NCBI RefSeq assembly: GCF_000424065.1
Contig: NZ_AUJE01000016.1
Location: 1 to 64,000 of the forward strand
Source of the DNA: Selenomonas ruminantium subsp. ruminantium ATCC 12561
GTDB lineage: Bacteria > Bacillota > Negativicutes > Selenomonadales > Selenomonadaceae
Length of the DNA: 64,000 nt
Direction: 5' to 3'
Position 1 is the first letter of the stretch; each line of letters opens with the position of its first letter. The notes below the pieces were generated by a model. The model worked only from the letters and a program-made list of their open reading frames with translations, had not been told where the DNA came from and made no database searches. Positions 8,132-17,081 of this stretch are shown piece after piece. The translations under genes were made by a program, and so were the position numbers.

Positions 8132-9166
8132 TCATAGTCTTTTTACGAACATTACCTTACAATACATTTCTAAACGTTCATGCATAAGTGCAAATGCCTT
8201 CTCATACTCTGCCAACAAAAATCTATGTGTAATCAAGGGCTTTAAATTCAACCTGCCATCCTGCATAGCAAGCAACGTATCTTTCCACTCATTTTTCTTT
8301 TGACTAAAGCTGCTATTCCACGTTCCAACAATTGATAATTCCTTGCGAAGAATTCGCCAATACACGTCTTGAGATAATCGCATATCACCAACAGGATTCC
8401 CCATACTCACAATAGTACCATAGTTCTTAGTGTTGAGAATACATGTTTCCAATGCCCTTGATTCTCCCGTTCCCTCAATACAAGCATCAACACCACGACC
8501 GAAGGTGATTTCCTGTATCAACTCTTCCAAATTATCCTGTTTCACATTCACTGCTAACGAAAAACCTAACGTCCTAGCAAATTCAACTTTATCCTCCGTA
8601 CGCCCAACCAACACAATATTTTTTACCCCTGCTGCTCTAGCCCATTGCGCCAATATCAAAGCAATTGGACCAATTCCATAAATGAGAATAGTACTCCCTG
8701 CTTCAACGCTGCACTTGTGAAAAGCGTGCAATGCCACAGCTGCTGGTTCACACATCGCGGCTTCTTCATAACTAATTCCTTCTGGCATAAAGCAAATATT
8801 ATCCTGTTTAACTGCTAAATATTCTGTCATCGCTCCATTTCTACGCGAACCATAATAATCATATTGCGAACATTGTGCATAGTGCTCTTCCTGACACGCT
8901 TCACATTGTCCACAAGGCAGTAGCGGAATCACTGCAACTCCACGACCAATTATCGAATCATCTTCAGCCTCTACAATTTCCCCAGCAAACTCATGTCCAA
9001 TAATTGTTGGAAAATGATATGTCCCTTTTATAAATACCCTTGGAATATCACTGCCACAAATTCCCACAGCCTGAATTTTCAAGAGGACTTCCCCTTTATG
9101 ACGCATTGGCATAGGCACATCTTCATAACGCAAATCCGCAATAGCATGCAAATTTAAAGCTTTCAT
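8132..9166 (-). CDS. Zinc-dependent polyol-phosphate dehydrogenase, TarJ/GatD-like
   Basis: 344 residues of the medium-chain dehydrogenase family. Catalytic zinc ligands are Cys37 in GICGSD and His58-Glu59 in GHEF; the structural zinc site is Cys85, Cys88, Cys91 and Cys99. The NAD(P) Rossmann motif GIGPIA is mid-protein. It sits directly after a TarI/IspD-type cytidylyltransferase, and its ATG overlaps that gene's stop as ATGA. In the Tar system the dehydrogenase reduces ribulose-5-phosphate to ribitol-5-phosphate, which TarI then activates. That role is likely here, but galactitol-phosphate-type substrates cannot be excluded. Last gene of the long minus-strand array. Confidence 0.82.
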   Translation of the reverse strand: MKALNLHAIADLRYEDVPMPMRHKGEVLLKIQAVGICGSDIPRVFIKGTYHFPTIIGHEFAGEIVEAEDDSIIGRGVAVIPLLPCGQCEACQEEHYAQCSQYDYYGSRRNGAMTEYLAVKQDNICFMPEGISYEEAAMCEPAAVALHAFHKCSVEAGSTILIYGIGPIALILAQWARAAGVKNIVLVGRTEDKVEFARTLGFSLAVNVKQDNLEELIQEITFGRGVDACIEGTGESRALETCILNTKNYGTIVSMGNPVGDMRLSQDVYWRILRKELSIVGTWNSSFSQKKNEWKDTLLAMQDGRLNLKPLITHRFLLAEYEKAFALMHERLEMYCKVMFVKRL

Positions 9167-9867
9167 TTCAACCACTCATCCTTCTCTACAGCGATTAATG
9201 CCTTAAAAAGTTCTATATCTTCTGTATTTGTAAGCTTGATATTTCGCTCTGAACCTTTGGCAAAGTGAATATTCCAGCCCAAAGCACTTTGCATAGCAGA
9301 AATCGAGTCCATACGTATTCCTCTTGCATCTGCCGCTGCATACATTTCCCGCATACGTCTTCCTGACACAGCCTCAGGTGTTTGTCCCCGGACTAATCTA
9401 CTGCGTTCCATTTCTCTCGATGTATATGCCTCATTTGTTTTCTCATACATAGTATCTGTGCAATTAAGAATAGACATAGAGTTACCATACGAACGACAAA
9501 CTGCTATTGTGTCCGATAAAGACTCTGCTGTAACCAGCGGACGAACACTGTCATGAACGATAATCACATCATCATCATGTACATATTTTAAAGACTCCAT
9601 TCCAATCCTTGTCGATTCAAAGCGTGTATCACCTCCAGATACTATTCCCATAAGTTTTGTAATATTATATTGCTTTGCATATCCTTGTAATATTTTTTCC
9701 CAACCATCAATACATACCACCTGTATACAATCTATTTCCGGATGATTCTGCACCACCAGCAAAGTGTATATAATCACAGGACAATTATTTACATGTATAA
9801 ACTGTTTTGGAATTTCTTGTCCCATACGACGGCCAGTGCCTCCGGCCAAAATCAATGCAATATTCAA
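9163..9867 (-). CDS. tarI: Polyol-phosphate cytidylyltransferase, TarI/IspD family
   Basis: 234 residues, the usual size. The N-terminal nucleotide-binding loop LAGGTGRRMG is followed by IPKQF, then VHDSVRPLV in the middle and the GSERNIKLT block near the C-terminus, all conserved in the IspD/TarI family. IspD makes CDP-methylerythritol and TarI makes CDP-ribitol. The neighbouring TarJ-like dehydrogenase and Rpe-like epimerase favour the CDP-pentitol role. Both gene borders overlap by four bases (ATGA), so the three genes are probably translated together. Confidence 0.83.
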   Translation of the reverse strand: MNIALILAGGTGRRMGQEIPKQFIHVNNCPVIIYTLLVVQNHPEIDCIQVVCIDGWEKILQGYAKQYNITKLMGIVSGGDTRFESTRIGMESLKYVHDDDVIIVHDSVRPLVTAESLSDTIAVCRSYGNSMSILNCTDTMYEKTNEAYTSREMERSRLVRGQTPEAVSGRRMREMYAAADARGIRMDSISAMQSALGWNIHFAKGSERNIKLTNTEDIELFKALIAVEKDEWLK

Positions 9868-10535
9868 AACCTCATCTCCCGTATCGTCTGCAATATCTCA
9901 CTATAAGGCTTATTCTTCCCAAACAATAGTGTCGTCCCCAATACAAATCCCTTAACGCCTTGCGGTGCAAATTGTTGAATCTTATCTACGCTGCACGCTC
10001 CATCCCAGTACACATCAAACTGCATTTCCTTACGCAACGCTAATAGATGAGCCAATTTCTCTCCTACATAAGGCAAATACATTTGTCCTGCATTTCCAGG
10101 ATTAACAGCCATAACAAGAACAGACTTTACAATGCGCAACATTTCATAGACTGTTTCTACACTCGTTCCTGGATTAATAGCAATTCCCGGTATCATTCCA
10201 GCATTAATAATCTTTTGTAATGTCGTAGATGGATGATATTCTGCCTCAGGATGAATATAAATCGTGTCACCTTTTCGTAAATTTCTAATAAATATCTCTA
10301 TCGTATTATTTGGATGCTCTACCATTAAATGCACATCTAGTGGCCTATCAGCAGCCGAACGAATATAACGCATATCATTAAGAGACATCGCATAGTTAGG
10401 CACATATCGACCATCCATAATATCAATATGAAATGAATCTATTCCTCCTTTTTCCAAATCTCTTACTTCTTTTTCCAAATTTCCATAATTGGCACACATC
10501 ATCGATGCCATCAAATTGAAATATAATTTTTCCAT
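9864..10535 (-). CDS. Ribulose-phosphate 3-epimerase-like protein
   Basis: 223-residue TIM-barrel protein of the Rpe family. Visible motifs are HIDIMDGRYVPN (metal ligand His and catalytic Asp), DVHLMV, AVNPGNAGQ for phosphate binding, and WDGACS at the place of the usual VDGG loop that carries the second catalytic Asp. The altered last motif and the dedicated position before TarI/TarJ suggest a specialised enzyme for a pathway sugar phosphate. The simplest reading is interconversion of xylulose- and ribulose-5-phosphate to feed pentitol synthesis; a related ketose phosphate is possible. Confidence 0.82.
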   Translation of the reverse strand: MEKLYFNLMASMMCANYGNLEKEVRDLEKGGIDSFHIDIMDGRYVPNYAMSLNDMRYIRSAADRPLDVHLMVEHPNNTIEIFIRNLRKGDTIYIHPEAEYHPSTTLQKIINAGMIPGIAINPGTSVETVYEMLRIVKSVLVMAVNPGNAGQMYLPYVGEKLAHLLALRKEMQFDVYWDGACSVDKIQQFAPQGVKGFVLGTTLLFGKNKPYSEILQTIREMRF

Positions 10536-10538
10536 TTA

Positions 10539-11864
10539 CTATGCCACCCCAATTTGATGATATTCAATTCCATATTTTGCCAGACGATTCTTATCATATT
10601 GATTTCGCCCATCAAATATCAGCGGTTGTTTCAACAGTTTTACAATTTCTTCAAAATCAGGCTGACGAAATTCTTTCCATTCCGTTATCAAGATAAGCGC
10701 ATCAGCGCCCTTCAATGCCTCATATTTGCTATCTGCATAAGAAACTTTTGGCATATCAACCAAATAATATGTTTGTGCCTCTACTATAGCTTTAGGATCA
10801 TATGCTACAATATTTGCTCCCCGTCTTACTAATTCCTTAATGATATTAATAGCAGGCGATTCTCTCATATCATCGGTATCAGGCTTAAAACTAAGCCCCC
10901 ACACCGCGAAGCATCGCTCAGATAAATTTTCGCCAAAAATTTGTACAATTTTTTCAGGAAGCACCATTTTTTGCCGTTCATTAACTAACTCTACAGCATT
11001 TAAAATATTTGGTTCATAGTCATACTCCATACTCGTTTGTATTAGTGCTTGAATATCCTTTGGAAAACAACTACCGCCATAACCACAACCAGGATAAATA
11101 AAACTATAACCTATACGAGTGTCACTGCCAATCCCCAAACGTACTTTATTCACATCTGCACCCACACGTTCACAAATCCCGGCAATTTCATTCATAAAAC
11201 TTATTTTTGTAGCCAACATGGCATTTGCGGCATATTTAGTCATCTCTGCACTGGGAATATCCATAACAATAAAATTTTCTGTATTTTTTACATGTACTCT
11301 ATAAAGAGCTTTCATAACCTCCTGTGCTTCATCATTATCCACACCAATAACCACCCGATCAGGTTTCATACAATCACTAACAGCAGCACCTTCTTTAAGA
11401 AATTCAGGATTAGAAATAACATCAAATGTCAAATTATTTTCTCTATGGTCTAACTCTTCCTGAATCCAAACTCTCACTTTCCTTGCAGTGCCTACTGGAA
11501 CAGTAGATTTATCCACCACAAACATATGATGAACCATATATTTTCCAATATCCCTTGCTACATTTTCCACATAAGATAAATCTGCACTCCGATCTTTTCG
11601 CATCGGTGTCCCCACTGCAATAAAGCAAATATTTGTATGCTGCAGAGCTTCTTCTATGCTTGTAGTAAAGTGTAAATGTCCTCTAGCACAATTTTCTACG
11701 ACCATTTCTTTTAAGCCAGGTTCGAAAATAGGAATATCACCATTTTTAAGCATAGAAATCTTTTTATCATCTATATCAACACACCATACCATATTCCCCA
11801 TTTCTGCAAAACAGGTGCCAGTTACCAGTCCTACGTACCCAGTCCCTACAATTGTAATTTTCAT
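10539..11864 (-). CDS. ugd: UDP-glucose 6-dehydrogenase
   Basis: 441 residues, the normal length, oxidising UDP-glucose to UDP-glucuronate with two NAD. The N-terminal Rossmann motif GTGYVGL is at residues 7-13. The catalytic Cys lies in GYGGSCFPKD, and the C-terminal UDP-binding domain includes FAVWGLSFKPDTDDMRESPA. It lies directly downstream of the UDP-xylose synthase gene, giving a two-step route from UDP-glucose to UDP-xylose. Only three bases separate it from the epimerase downstream. Confidence 0.94.
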   Translation of the reverse strand: MKITIVGTGYVGLVTGTCFAEMGNMVWCVDIDDKKISMLKNGDIPIFEPGLKEMVVENCARGHLHFTTSIEEALQHTNICFIAVGTPMRKDRSADLSYVENVARDIGKYMVHHMFVVDKSTVPVGTARKVRVWIQEELDHRENNLTFDVISNPEFLKEGAAVSDCMKPDRVVIGVDNDEAQEVMKALYRVHVKNTENFIVMDIPSAEMTKYAANAMLATKISFMNEIAGICERVGADVNKVRLGIGSDTRIGYSFIYPGCGYGGSCFPKDIQALIQTSMEYDYEPNILNAVELVNERQKMVLPEKIVQIFGENLSERCFAVWGLSFKPDTDDMRESPAINIIKELVRRGANIVAYDPKAIVEAQTYYLVDMPKVSYADSKYEALKGADALILITEWKEFRQPDFEEIVKLLKQPLIFDGRNQYDKNRLAKYGIEYHQIGVA

Positions 11865-11886
11865 AACATTTTCTCCCTAAATCACC

Positions 11887-12825
11887 TTACAGTATTTTAC
11901 GAAAATATGCTATCGTTCGTTGTAATCCATCATCTAAACTAATTGATGGTTTCCAATCTAACATCTCCATTGCTAAATCAATTATTGGCTGACGTTGTAC
12001 AGGATCATCACTAGGCAATTTAGCATGTACGATATGTGAATTGGACCCTGTTAAATTAATTATTTTTTTTGCTAAATTCATCATAGTAAACTCTTCAGGA
12101 TTTCCTAGATTAACTGGTCCTAAAAAATCCTCAGTTTCCATCATCCGCACCATGCCATCAATAAGATCATCTACATAACAGAAACTTCTTGTTTGAGTCC
12201 CAGTTCCATATACCGTTAAAGCCTCACCTCGAATGGCTTGTACGATAAAATTAGATACGACACGTCCATCCGATGGATTCATACGCGGACCATATGTATT
12301 AAAAATACGAATCACGCGAATATCGACATCATACTGTCTATGATAATCAAAGAACAAAGTTTCTGCCATTCTTTTTCCTTCATCATAACATGAACGAATA
12401 CCTATTGGATTTACCGAGCCCCAATAACTTTCAGGCTGTGGATGTATCTGTGGGTTTCCATAAACTTCTGAGGTACTTGCCTGCAGAATTCTTGCATTTG
12501 TTTTCCGTGCCAGCTCCAACATATTAATGGCTCCCAAAACCGATGTATTCGCCGTCTTGATGGGGTTGTATTGATAATGTATCGGACTTGCAGGACAAGC
12601 AAGATTATATATTTGATCCACCTCAAGCTGAATAGGTTCTGTCACATCATGTCGTATATACTCAAAATAAGGATTCACTAGAAGATGGCGAATATTATCC
12701 TTACTACCTGTAAATAAATTATCCAAACAAATAACATCATTCCCATCAGCCAGTAACCTGTCACACAAATGCGATCCTAGAAATCCAGCACCACCTGTCA
12801 CTAAAATACGTTTCAATATCTTCAC
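11887..12825 (-). CDS. uxs: UDP-glucuronate decarboxylase (UDP-xylose synthase)
   Basis: 312-residue extended short-chain dehydrogenase. It has the NAD motif [11 protein letters not shown] at the N-terminus, the NLACPASP segment and the TSEVYG and SCYDEGKR blocks; the last contains the YxxxK catalytic pair. FNTYGPRM and the SFCYVDDL stretch are diagnostic of UXS enzymes and distinguish it from 4-epimerases. It should convert UDP-glucuronate to UDP-xylose and CO2 in the cytoplasm. Adjacent ugd supplies the substrate. Confidence 0.92.
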   Translation of the reverse strand: MKILKRILVTGGAGFLGSHLCDRLLADGNDVICLDNLFTGSKDNIRHLLVNPYFEYIRHDVTEPIQLEVDQIYNLACPASPIHYQYNPIKTANTSVLGAINMLELARKTNARILQASTSEVYGNPQIHPQPESYWGSVNPIGIRSCYDEGKRMAETLFFDYHRQYDVDIRVIRIFNTYGPRMNPSDGRVVSNFIVQAIRGEALTVYGTGTQTRSFCYVDDLIDGMVRMMETEDFLGPVNLGNPEEFTMMNLAKKIINLTGSNSHIVHAKLPSDDPVQRQPIIDLAMEMLDWKPSISLDDGLQRTIAYFRKIL

Positions 12826-12852
12826 CTCTATTTATATAAAATATTGCAGGCT

Positions 12853-13923
12853 CTAACTTACAAATATTTTTTCAGCATGTACAATCCTAATTTTATGTTT
12901 ATTATATAAAAAATAAAGTGTTATCAATCTTTCGGTACAAAATCCACCATATCGATTAAAATACGGATCATTAATATCACCAACACGTTGCTCCACTTCT
13001 CCAACAATTGGGAACATCCATTTACATAAATCATCTAAAACCATACGACTTAAAATACACATATTACTTGCGTAAAAAATACGACCTTGAAAAATTTCTT
13101 TTGCAGCTTCGTAATATTCCGGCGACATTTCCGCTAATACATCCATCATTGGTTTCCAAACGGTAGGGATATGTTTCAATAAATAATCTTGATATACAGA
13201 ATGCTCACACAATGTTGGTAAAGGCAAAATAGCATCTATATTTCCAGTCTGTAGCAAAGACACTATTTTATCTAAATCGACCCAATGCCTGCGATAGTGG
13301 CATAAACCCAAATAATCAGCATCTGCATTCTTCCACATCCAATAAAAAGCCGTCATCTCACAATAGTGTGGATTTCGTATAGAAATATTATCCCCTGTTG
13401 AATCTAGAACATCTGCTATACGCTCATTCGTTAAAGCTGCACCTACTTGAATCGGTACGATGTAAGATGATTCGATATCATAATTGCGCGTTTTAATTGG
13501 TTTATCAAATATGCTTTTCGCCATATATATCTTTACTGTTTTCTGCAAAGGAATATCATTAATATGTATAAATTTTTCTTCTCTGCCTTTATAATATCGC
13601 GAAAAAAAAGCATATTTCATTTCGTTATCCATCTCTGCATTATACAGTTCTATATTTCTAAATCCACTATCAAGCAAATAACACCTTGCTTTATCATTGT
13701 ACTTTTCAGAAAAAGCAATAATGACCTTAATATTTTTATCAAGCTCATGCAATCTAGAATCAAAAATATTAAAATTTATATTATTATATTCAGCTTGATC
13801 ATTTTCTAAGGGAAAAGAAAATATCCTCATCTTGACATCAGGTTTTATACACTCTATATACGCTTTAATCCGCATAGCATAGTCCTGTTGTCCGAATATC
13901 AAAATCTCATCTTTTATAAACAT
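12853..13923 (-). CDS. DUF4422 glycosyltransferase with N-terminal Rossmann-like module
   Basis: About 356 residues from an ATG after GGGAG. Residues 1-110 form an alpha/beta region beginning ILIFGQQDY that looks like a degenerate copy of the Rossmann-like module seen in many proteins of this island. The C-terminal 230 residues match DUF4422 (exopolysaccharide glycosyltransferase): the opening [11 protein letters not shown], the [21 protein letters not shown] block, LCHYRRHW and the closing [19 protein letters not shown]4422 enzymes are taken to transfer galactofuranose or other sugars in capsule synthesis. With glf in the island, Galf is a plausible donor. Confidence 0.82.
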   Translation of the reverse strand: MFIKDEILIFGQQDYAMRIKAYIECIKPDVKMRIFSFPLENDQAEYNNINFNIFDSRLHELDKNIKVIIAFSEKYNDKARCYLLDSGFRNIELYNAEMDNEMKYAFFSRYYKGREEKFIHINDIPLQKTVKIYMAKSIFDKPIKTRNYDIESSYIVPIQVGAALTNERIADVLDSTGDNISIRNPHYCEMTAFYWMWKNADADYLGLCHYRRHWVDLDKIVSLLQTGNIDAILPLPTLCEHSVYQDYLLKHIPTVWKPMMDVLAEMSPEYYEAAKEIFQGRIFYASNMCILSRMVLDDLCKWMFPIVGEVEQRVGDINDPYFNRYGGFCTERLITLYFLYNKHKIRIVHAEKIFVS

Positions 13924-13962
13924 ACGTTCTCCCAATATAGCAGCAACAATCTAAAAACAAAA

Positions 13963-15231
13963 CTAAAAAACTATCGGTGGGAAATTTAATGTGACTATTT
14001 TCGCTAAAGTTTTCTTTTTCAACATTTCAAAAACAACAGTTTGACTTTTTCCTGAAAGAGCCAATACAAATATGGCATCCGAATATTTTTTTACATTAGA
14101 TAAGTAGATAACTGGTCGTCCTTCAAATTTCGGATATTTTATTTGATTGTCACTTACAACAAAAGCCCGAGGAACAATCCCTATATCCTTCATAATAAAA
14201 GAAATGTATTGTGCAACTATTCCCGTTCCGTAAACATATATATCACATGTACTTCCAGATATATCATTCAATTGTTTTTTTATTTCATAAAACGTGTTAT
14301 CCAAAAAAGAAACACACGTATTATAATCATTCGTCACCGCCATATAAATCTCCTTAGGCATTATATTTTGCATACCGTTACATTCAGTTAATGTGTTTTT
14401 CAGTTCAGCGATATATTTTTTTATTTGTTCCTGAAATATCACACAATCAGCAAAGTACATTTCTAATATATGTCGCAAAAAAATTTGAAAATAAAAATTT
14501 ATCATTTTTTGCTTGATATTTATCATAGGCGAATCTAATATAATACGCTCAAACACCCTCCATGATGATAAATTTAAATCACATCGTTTCTCCGTCATTC
14601 CATTCGCATTTACAAAATAATGATAGGAATATTTATTATCAAAATAAATATTCCTTGTATGTTTTAATACATTCCATATTCGATCAAGGTCTTCAAAAAC
14701 AGTTACTGCTATATCCATATTTTGATTTTTAAAGAGATGACGTCTGTATACTTTCCCCCAAAGATACCAATGCATCCCTTCTTTATTAACCATTGCTATC
14801 ATAGCTTGCTCTACGCTCATTTTTTCAGATAATCTAGACAAATATGGTCTACTTACTTTTTCGTCTACATTTCTCACTACGCATCCTACAGCAATATCTA
14901 CATCATCATATTTTTCCAAATCTAGTACTAAACTCGGCAATAATTCTCTGTCTACCCAGTCATCACTGTCCACAAATGTTATATATTTTCCACCAGCCAC
15001 AGCTAAAGCAGCATCTCTGGCTGCAACTAACCCTCTATGCCTTTGATGAATCACTCTAATCCAACTATATTGCTGTTCCAAACTATCACAAATATCACCA
15101 GATGAATCTGTGGAGCCATCATCAACCAAAATAACCTCATAATCAATAACAGGCATTTCAATCAGCGAGTATATACAACGTTTTAAAAATTTCTCTACAT
15201 TATAAACTGGAACTAGAACACTTAATAACAT
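13963..15231 (-). CDS. GT2 glycosyltransferase with C-terminal Rossmann-like module
   Basis: 422 residues. GT-A fold family 2 signatures are LVPVYNVEKF at the N-terminus, DDGSTDSSG, and FVDSDDWVD with the metal-binding Asp residues. After the catalytic half comes a helical region and then, from about residue 330, a module starting DIYVYGTGIVAQY and containing AFVVSDNQ, which resembles a nucleotide-binding Rossmann half. The same module is attached to several other enzymes in the island. Sugar donor and acceptor are unknown. Tightly packed in the minus-strand array. Confidence 0.88.
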   Translation of the reverse strand: MLLSVLVPVYNVEKFLKRCIYSLIEMPVIDYEVILVDDGSTDSSGDICDSLEQQYSWIRVIHQRHRGLVAARDAALAVAGGKYITFVDSDDWVDRELLPSLVLDLEKYDDVDIAVGCVVRNVDEKVSRPYLSRLSEKMSVEQAMIAMVNKEGMHWYLWGKVYRRHLFKNQNMDIAVTVFEDLDRIWNVLKHTRNIYFDNKYSYHYFVNANGMTEKRCDLNLSSWRVFERIILDSPMINIKQKMINFYFQIFLRHILEMYFADCVIFQEQIKKYIAELKNTLTECNGMQNIMPKEIYMAVTNDYNTCVSFLDNTFYEIKKQLNDISGSTCDIYVYGTGIVAQYISFIMKDIGIVPRAFVVSDNQIKYPKFEGRPVIYLSNVKKYSDAIFVLALSGKSQTVVFEMLKKKTLAKIVTLNFPPIVF

Positions 15232-15245
15232 ATTTCATCACTCCA

Positions 15246-16466
15246 TCAAAATGTGATGTTTAAATCAATGTAATAAAAGAAACGATGTAAATGCAAAGTC
15301 TTTATAATTTCTTGACTATACTTCGAGTTAGCACAGATTACAAACAGCGATTTATTTGCCTCCGTTGGCACCTCATCTATGGATAAAACTTTATGTCCGT
15401 ACAATGTACGCTTAGATTCCCGTGAAATTACAAAACCATTAATATTTATCCCCATATCTGAAAGCCTACATAAACATTCTGTTGCTGCGTACCCTATTCC
15501 ATATATATATATATACGGAAAAGATTTTATTTTTTTTATATCTTCTTTATCGAAAATTAAATCAAATGATTTTTTATATGCAGTAAATGTGTCAAATATA
15601 GCTCTTTCGAAATCACTTGTAAACTGTCTCCTAACACTTGGTATATCCTTACAACTCAATTCATATACGCTGCCAGCCACCATTTTTTTTTGAATTACTA
15701 AGAATTTTTCTGCCATTACGGAATAATCTATCATCATAAGCTTTAGCATAGATGCATATTGCACTACTCGTCCGATTAATAAATCAATCTTATATGTGCT
15801 GCTATTGGTCACAGAATTTTCATGAACACAATAATTATATACACACTGAGAATATACAGTTGCTTGATTAGCATAATACAATGCTCGAATAATAAAATCT
15901 CCGCCTTCGCCAATTACTATTTTTTTATAATATAGATTTCTTTCTTTTAAGTATGATCTTTTATAAATTACCGACCAGCAATAATAAAAAAATTCACTAT
16001 TTGTCAAAAATATATCAAACAATTCTCTTCCTTGATATACATGATTATATTCAGCCATAATTCCTCGTGGAATATTTTTATTTGCCTTATCATCCATAAA
16101 TATATAATTAGCTTTATAAAAGCACATATCTACTTCATTAGATAATACATAATTCAAGAGTCCTTCCAATGAATTTGGAGAAAGGAAATCATCTGCATCT
16201 AAATTCATAATATATTTACCTATAGCATTATCTAAACCGATATTTCTACTTAAAGCAGCACCAATATTTACTGGATTAGATATCAATTTAATACGTTTAT
16301 CTGTAGAAATATATTGGCAAATAATTTCTCTAGAATTATCATTCGATGCATCATCTATACAAATTATTTGCCAAGAGCATCTTTTTTGCGCTATCACACT
16401 ATCCAAACATCTTTTTATTGTTTTTTCTGCATTATATACTGGAATAATAACACTTACATCAATCAT
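15246..16466 (-). CDS. GT2 glycosyltransferase with C-terminal Rossmann-like module
   Basis: 406 residues. Family 2 motifs are IIPVYNAEKT, DDASNDNS and NLDADDFLSPNS. A Rossmann-like tail begins at about residue 318 with YIYIYGIGYAA and continues with GFVISRES and a segment ending in VICANSKYSQEI. Start ATG follows GAGGAAAAA. The gene is strongly A+T-rich. It probably adds one sugar to a cytoplasmic carrier or protein acceptor; specificity cannot be read from the sequence. Confidence 0.87.
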   Translation of the reverse strand: MIDVSVIIPVYNAEKTIKRCLDSVIAQKRCSWQIICIDDASNDNSREIICQYISTDKRIKLISNPVNIGAALSRNIGLDNAIGKYIMNLDADDFLSPNSLEGLLNYVLSNEVDMCFYKANYIFMDDKANKNIPRGIMAEYNHVYQGRELFDIFLTNSEFFYYCWSVIYKRSYLKERNLYYKKIVIGEGGDFIIRALYYANQATVYSQCVYNYCVHENSVTNSSTYKIDLLIGRVVQYASMLKLMMIDYSVMAEKFLVIQKKMVAGSVYELSCKDIPSVRRQFTSDFERAIFDTFTAYKKSFDLIFDKEDIKKIKSFPYIYIYGIGYAATECLCRLSDMGININGFVISRESKRTLYGHKVLSIDEVPTEANKSLFVICANSKYSQEIIKTLHLHRFFYYIDLNITF

Positions 16467-16475
16467 GATTTTTCC

Positions 16476-17081
16476 TCATTTCACAAACGGATATATAGCT
16501 CTTACTACAGCATCCCCCAAAGCAACCGTCCCTATCTCAGTATCATAATGTACATCATCCGAATGCGCTGATTCAGGTAAGGATAGCGCTACTTGATACA
16601 AATCATTAATGAGTACTTGTTTATCATTCCGATATTTTTTTTCAAAAAACATTTTAACTGCCGCTTGATTAAAATATTCTATATCAGAATTACACCTACA
16701 CCCAAAATCCATCCCCGGCGTAAATCCCGGCTCTTTTACTGGCGTAGTTGTTGCAAAAATAATTTCAGTATTTGGAGATAAAAACCATACTCGTTCTACA
16801 ATTCGTGACAATAAATTCAAATATGTATCCAAATCATTAAAAGTATTACTTTCATTAGATAGCCTCAGAACATCCCATAGTCCATTGTTAAAATGAACAA
16901 CATCCGGAATAGCTCCATCCAATACAACTCTATACCAATCATGTAAATACCTTAAGGTAAACTGTGTGAATCTACAGTTATCATTTGGGAAAAAAACCAT
17001 TGCTCTCCCCTTGAGTTTCTGTCGAACATAATCATCATAATTTTGTCTAATTGAATCACCTAGTAATAATACATTTATCAT
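16476..17081 (-). CDS. SGNH/GDSL-type hydrolase or acyltransferase-like protein
   Basis: 201 residues with SGNH features: LLLGDSIRQNY at the N-terminus (block I Ser), NNGLWD (block III Asn region), and SDDVHY near the C-terminus (block V Asp-x-x-His). No signal peptide, so it acts in the cytoplasm. SGNH proteins in glycan loci commonly remove or transfer acyl groups on sugars. Its start overlaps the stop of the upstream radical SAM-pyruvyltransferase gene by four bases, so the two are probably translationally coupled and may act on the same sugar. Confidence 0.8.
   Translation of the reverse strand: MINVLLLGDSIRQNYDDYVRQKLKGRAMVFFPNDNCRFTQFTLRYLHDWYRVVLDGAIPDVVHFNNGLWDVLRLSNESNTFNDLDTYLNLLSRIVERVWFLSPNTEIIFATTTPVKEPGFTPGMDFGCRCNSDIEYFNQAAVKMFFEKKYRNDKQVLINDLYQVALSLPESAHSDDVHYDTEIGTVALGDAVVRAIYPFVK

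Noticed and set aside
9163-9867. Housekeeping IspD
   Set aside because: Overlaps with TarJ-like and Rpe-like genes favour TarI; IspD cannot be fully excluded without the rest of the genome.
15507-15522. TA repeat run as a contingency repeat
   Set aside because: The short TA run codes for the conserved Tyr-Ile strand of the Rossmann-like module and is in a strongly A+T-rich gene.
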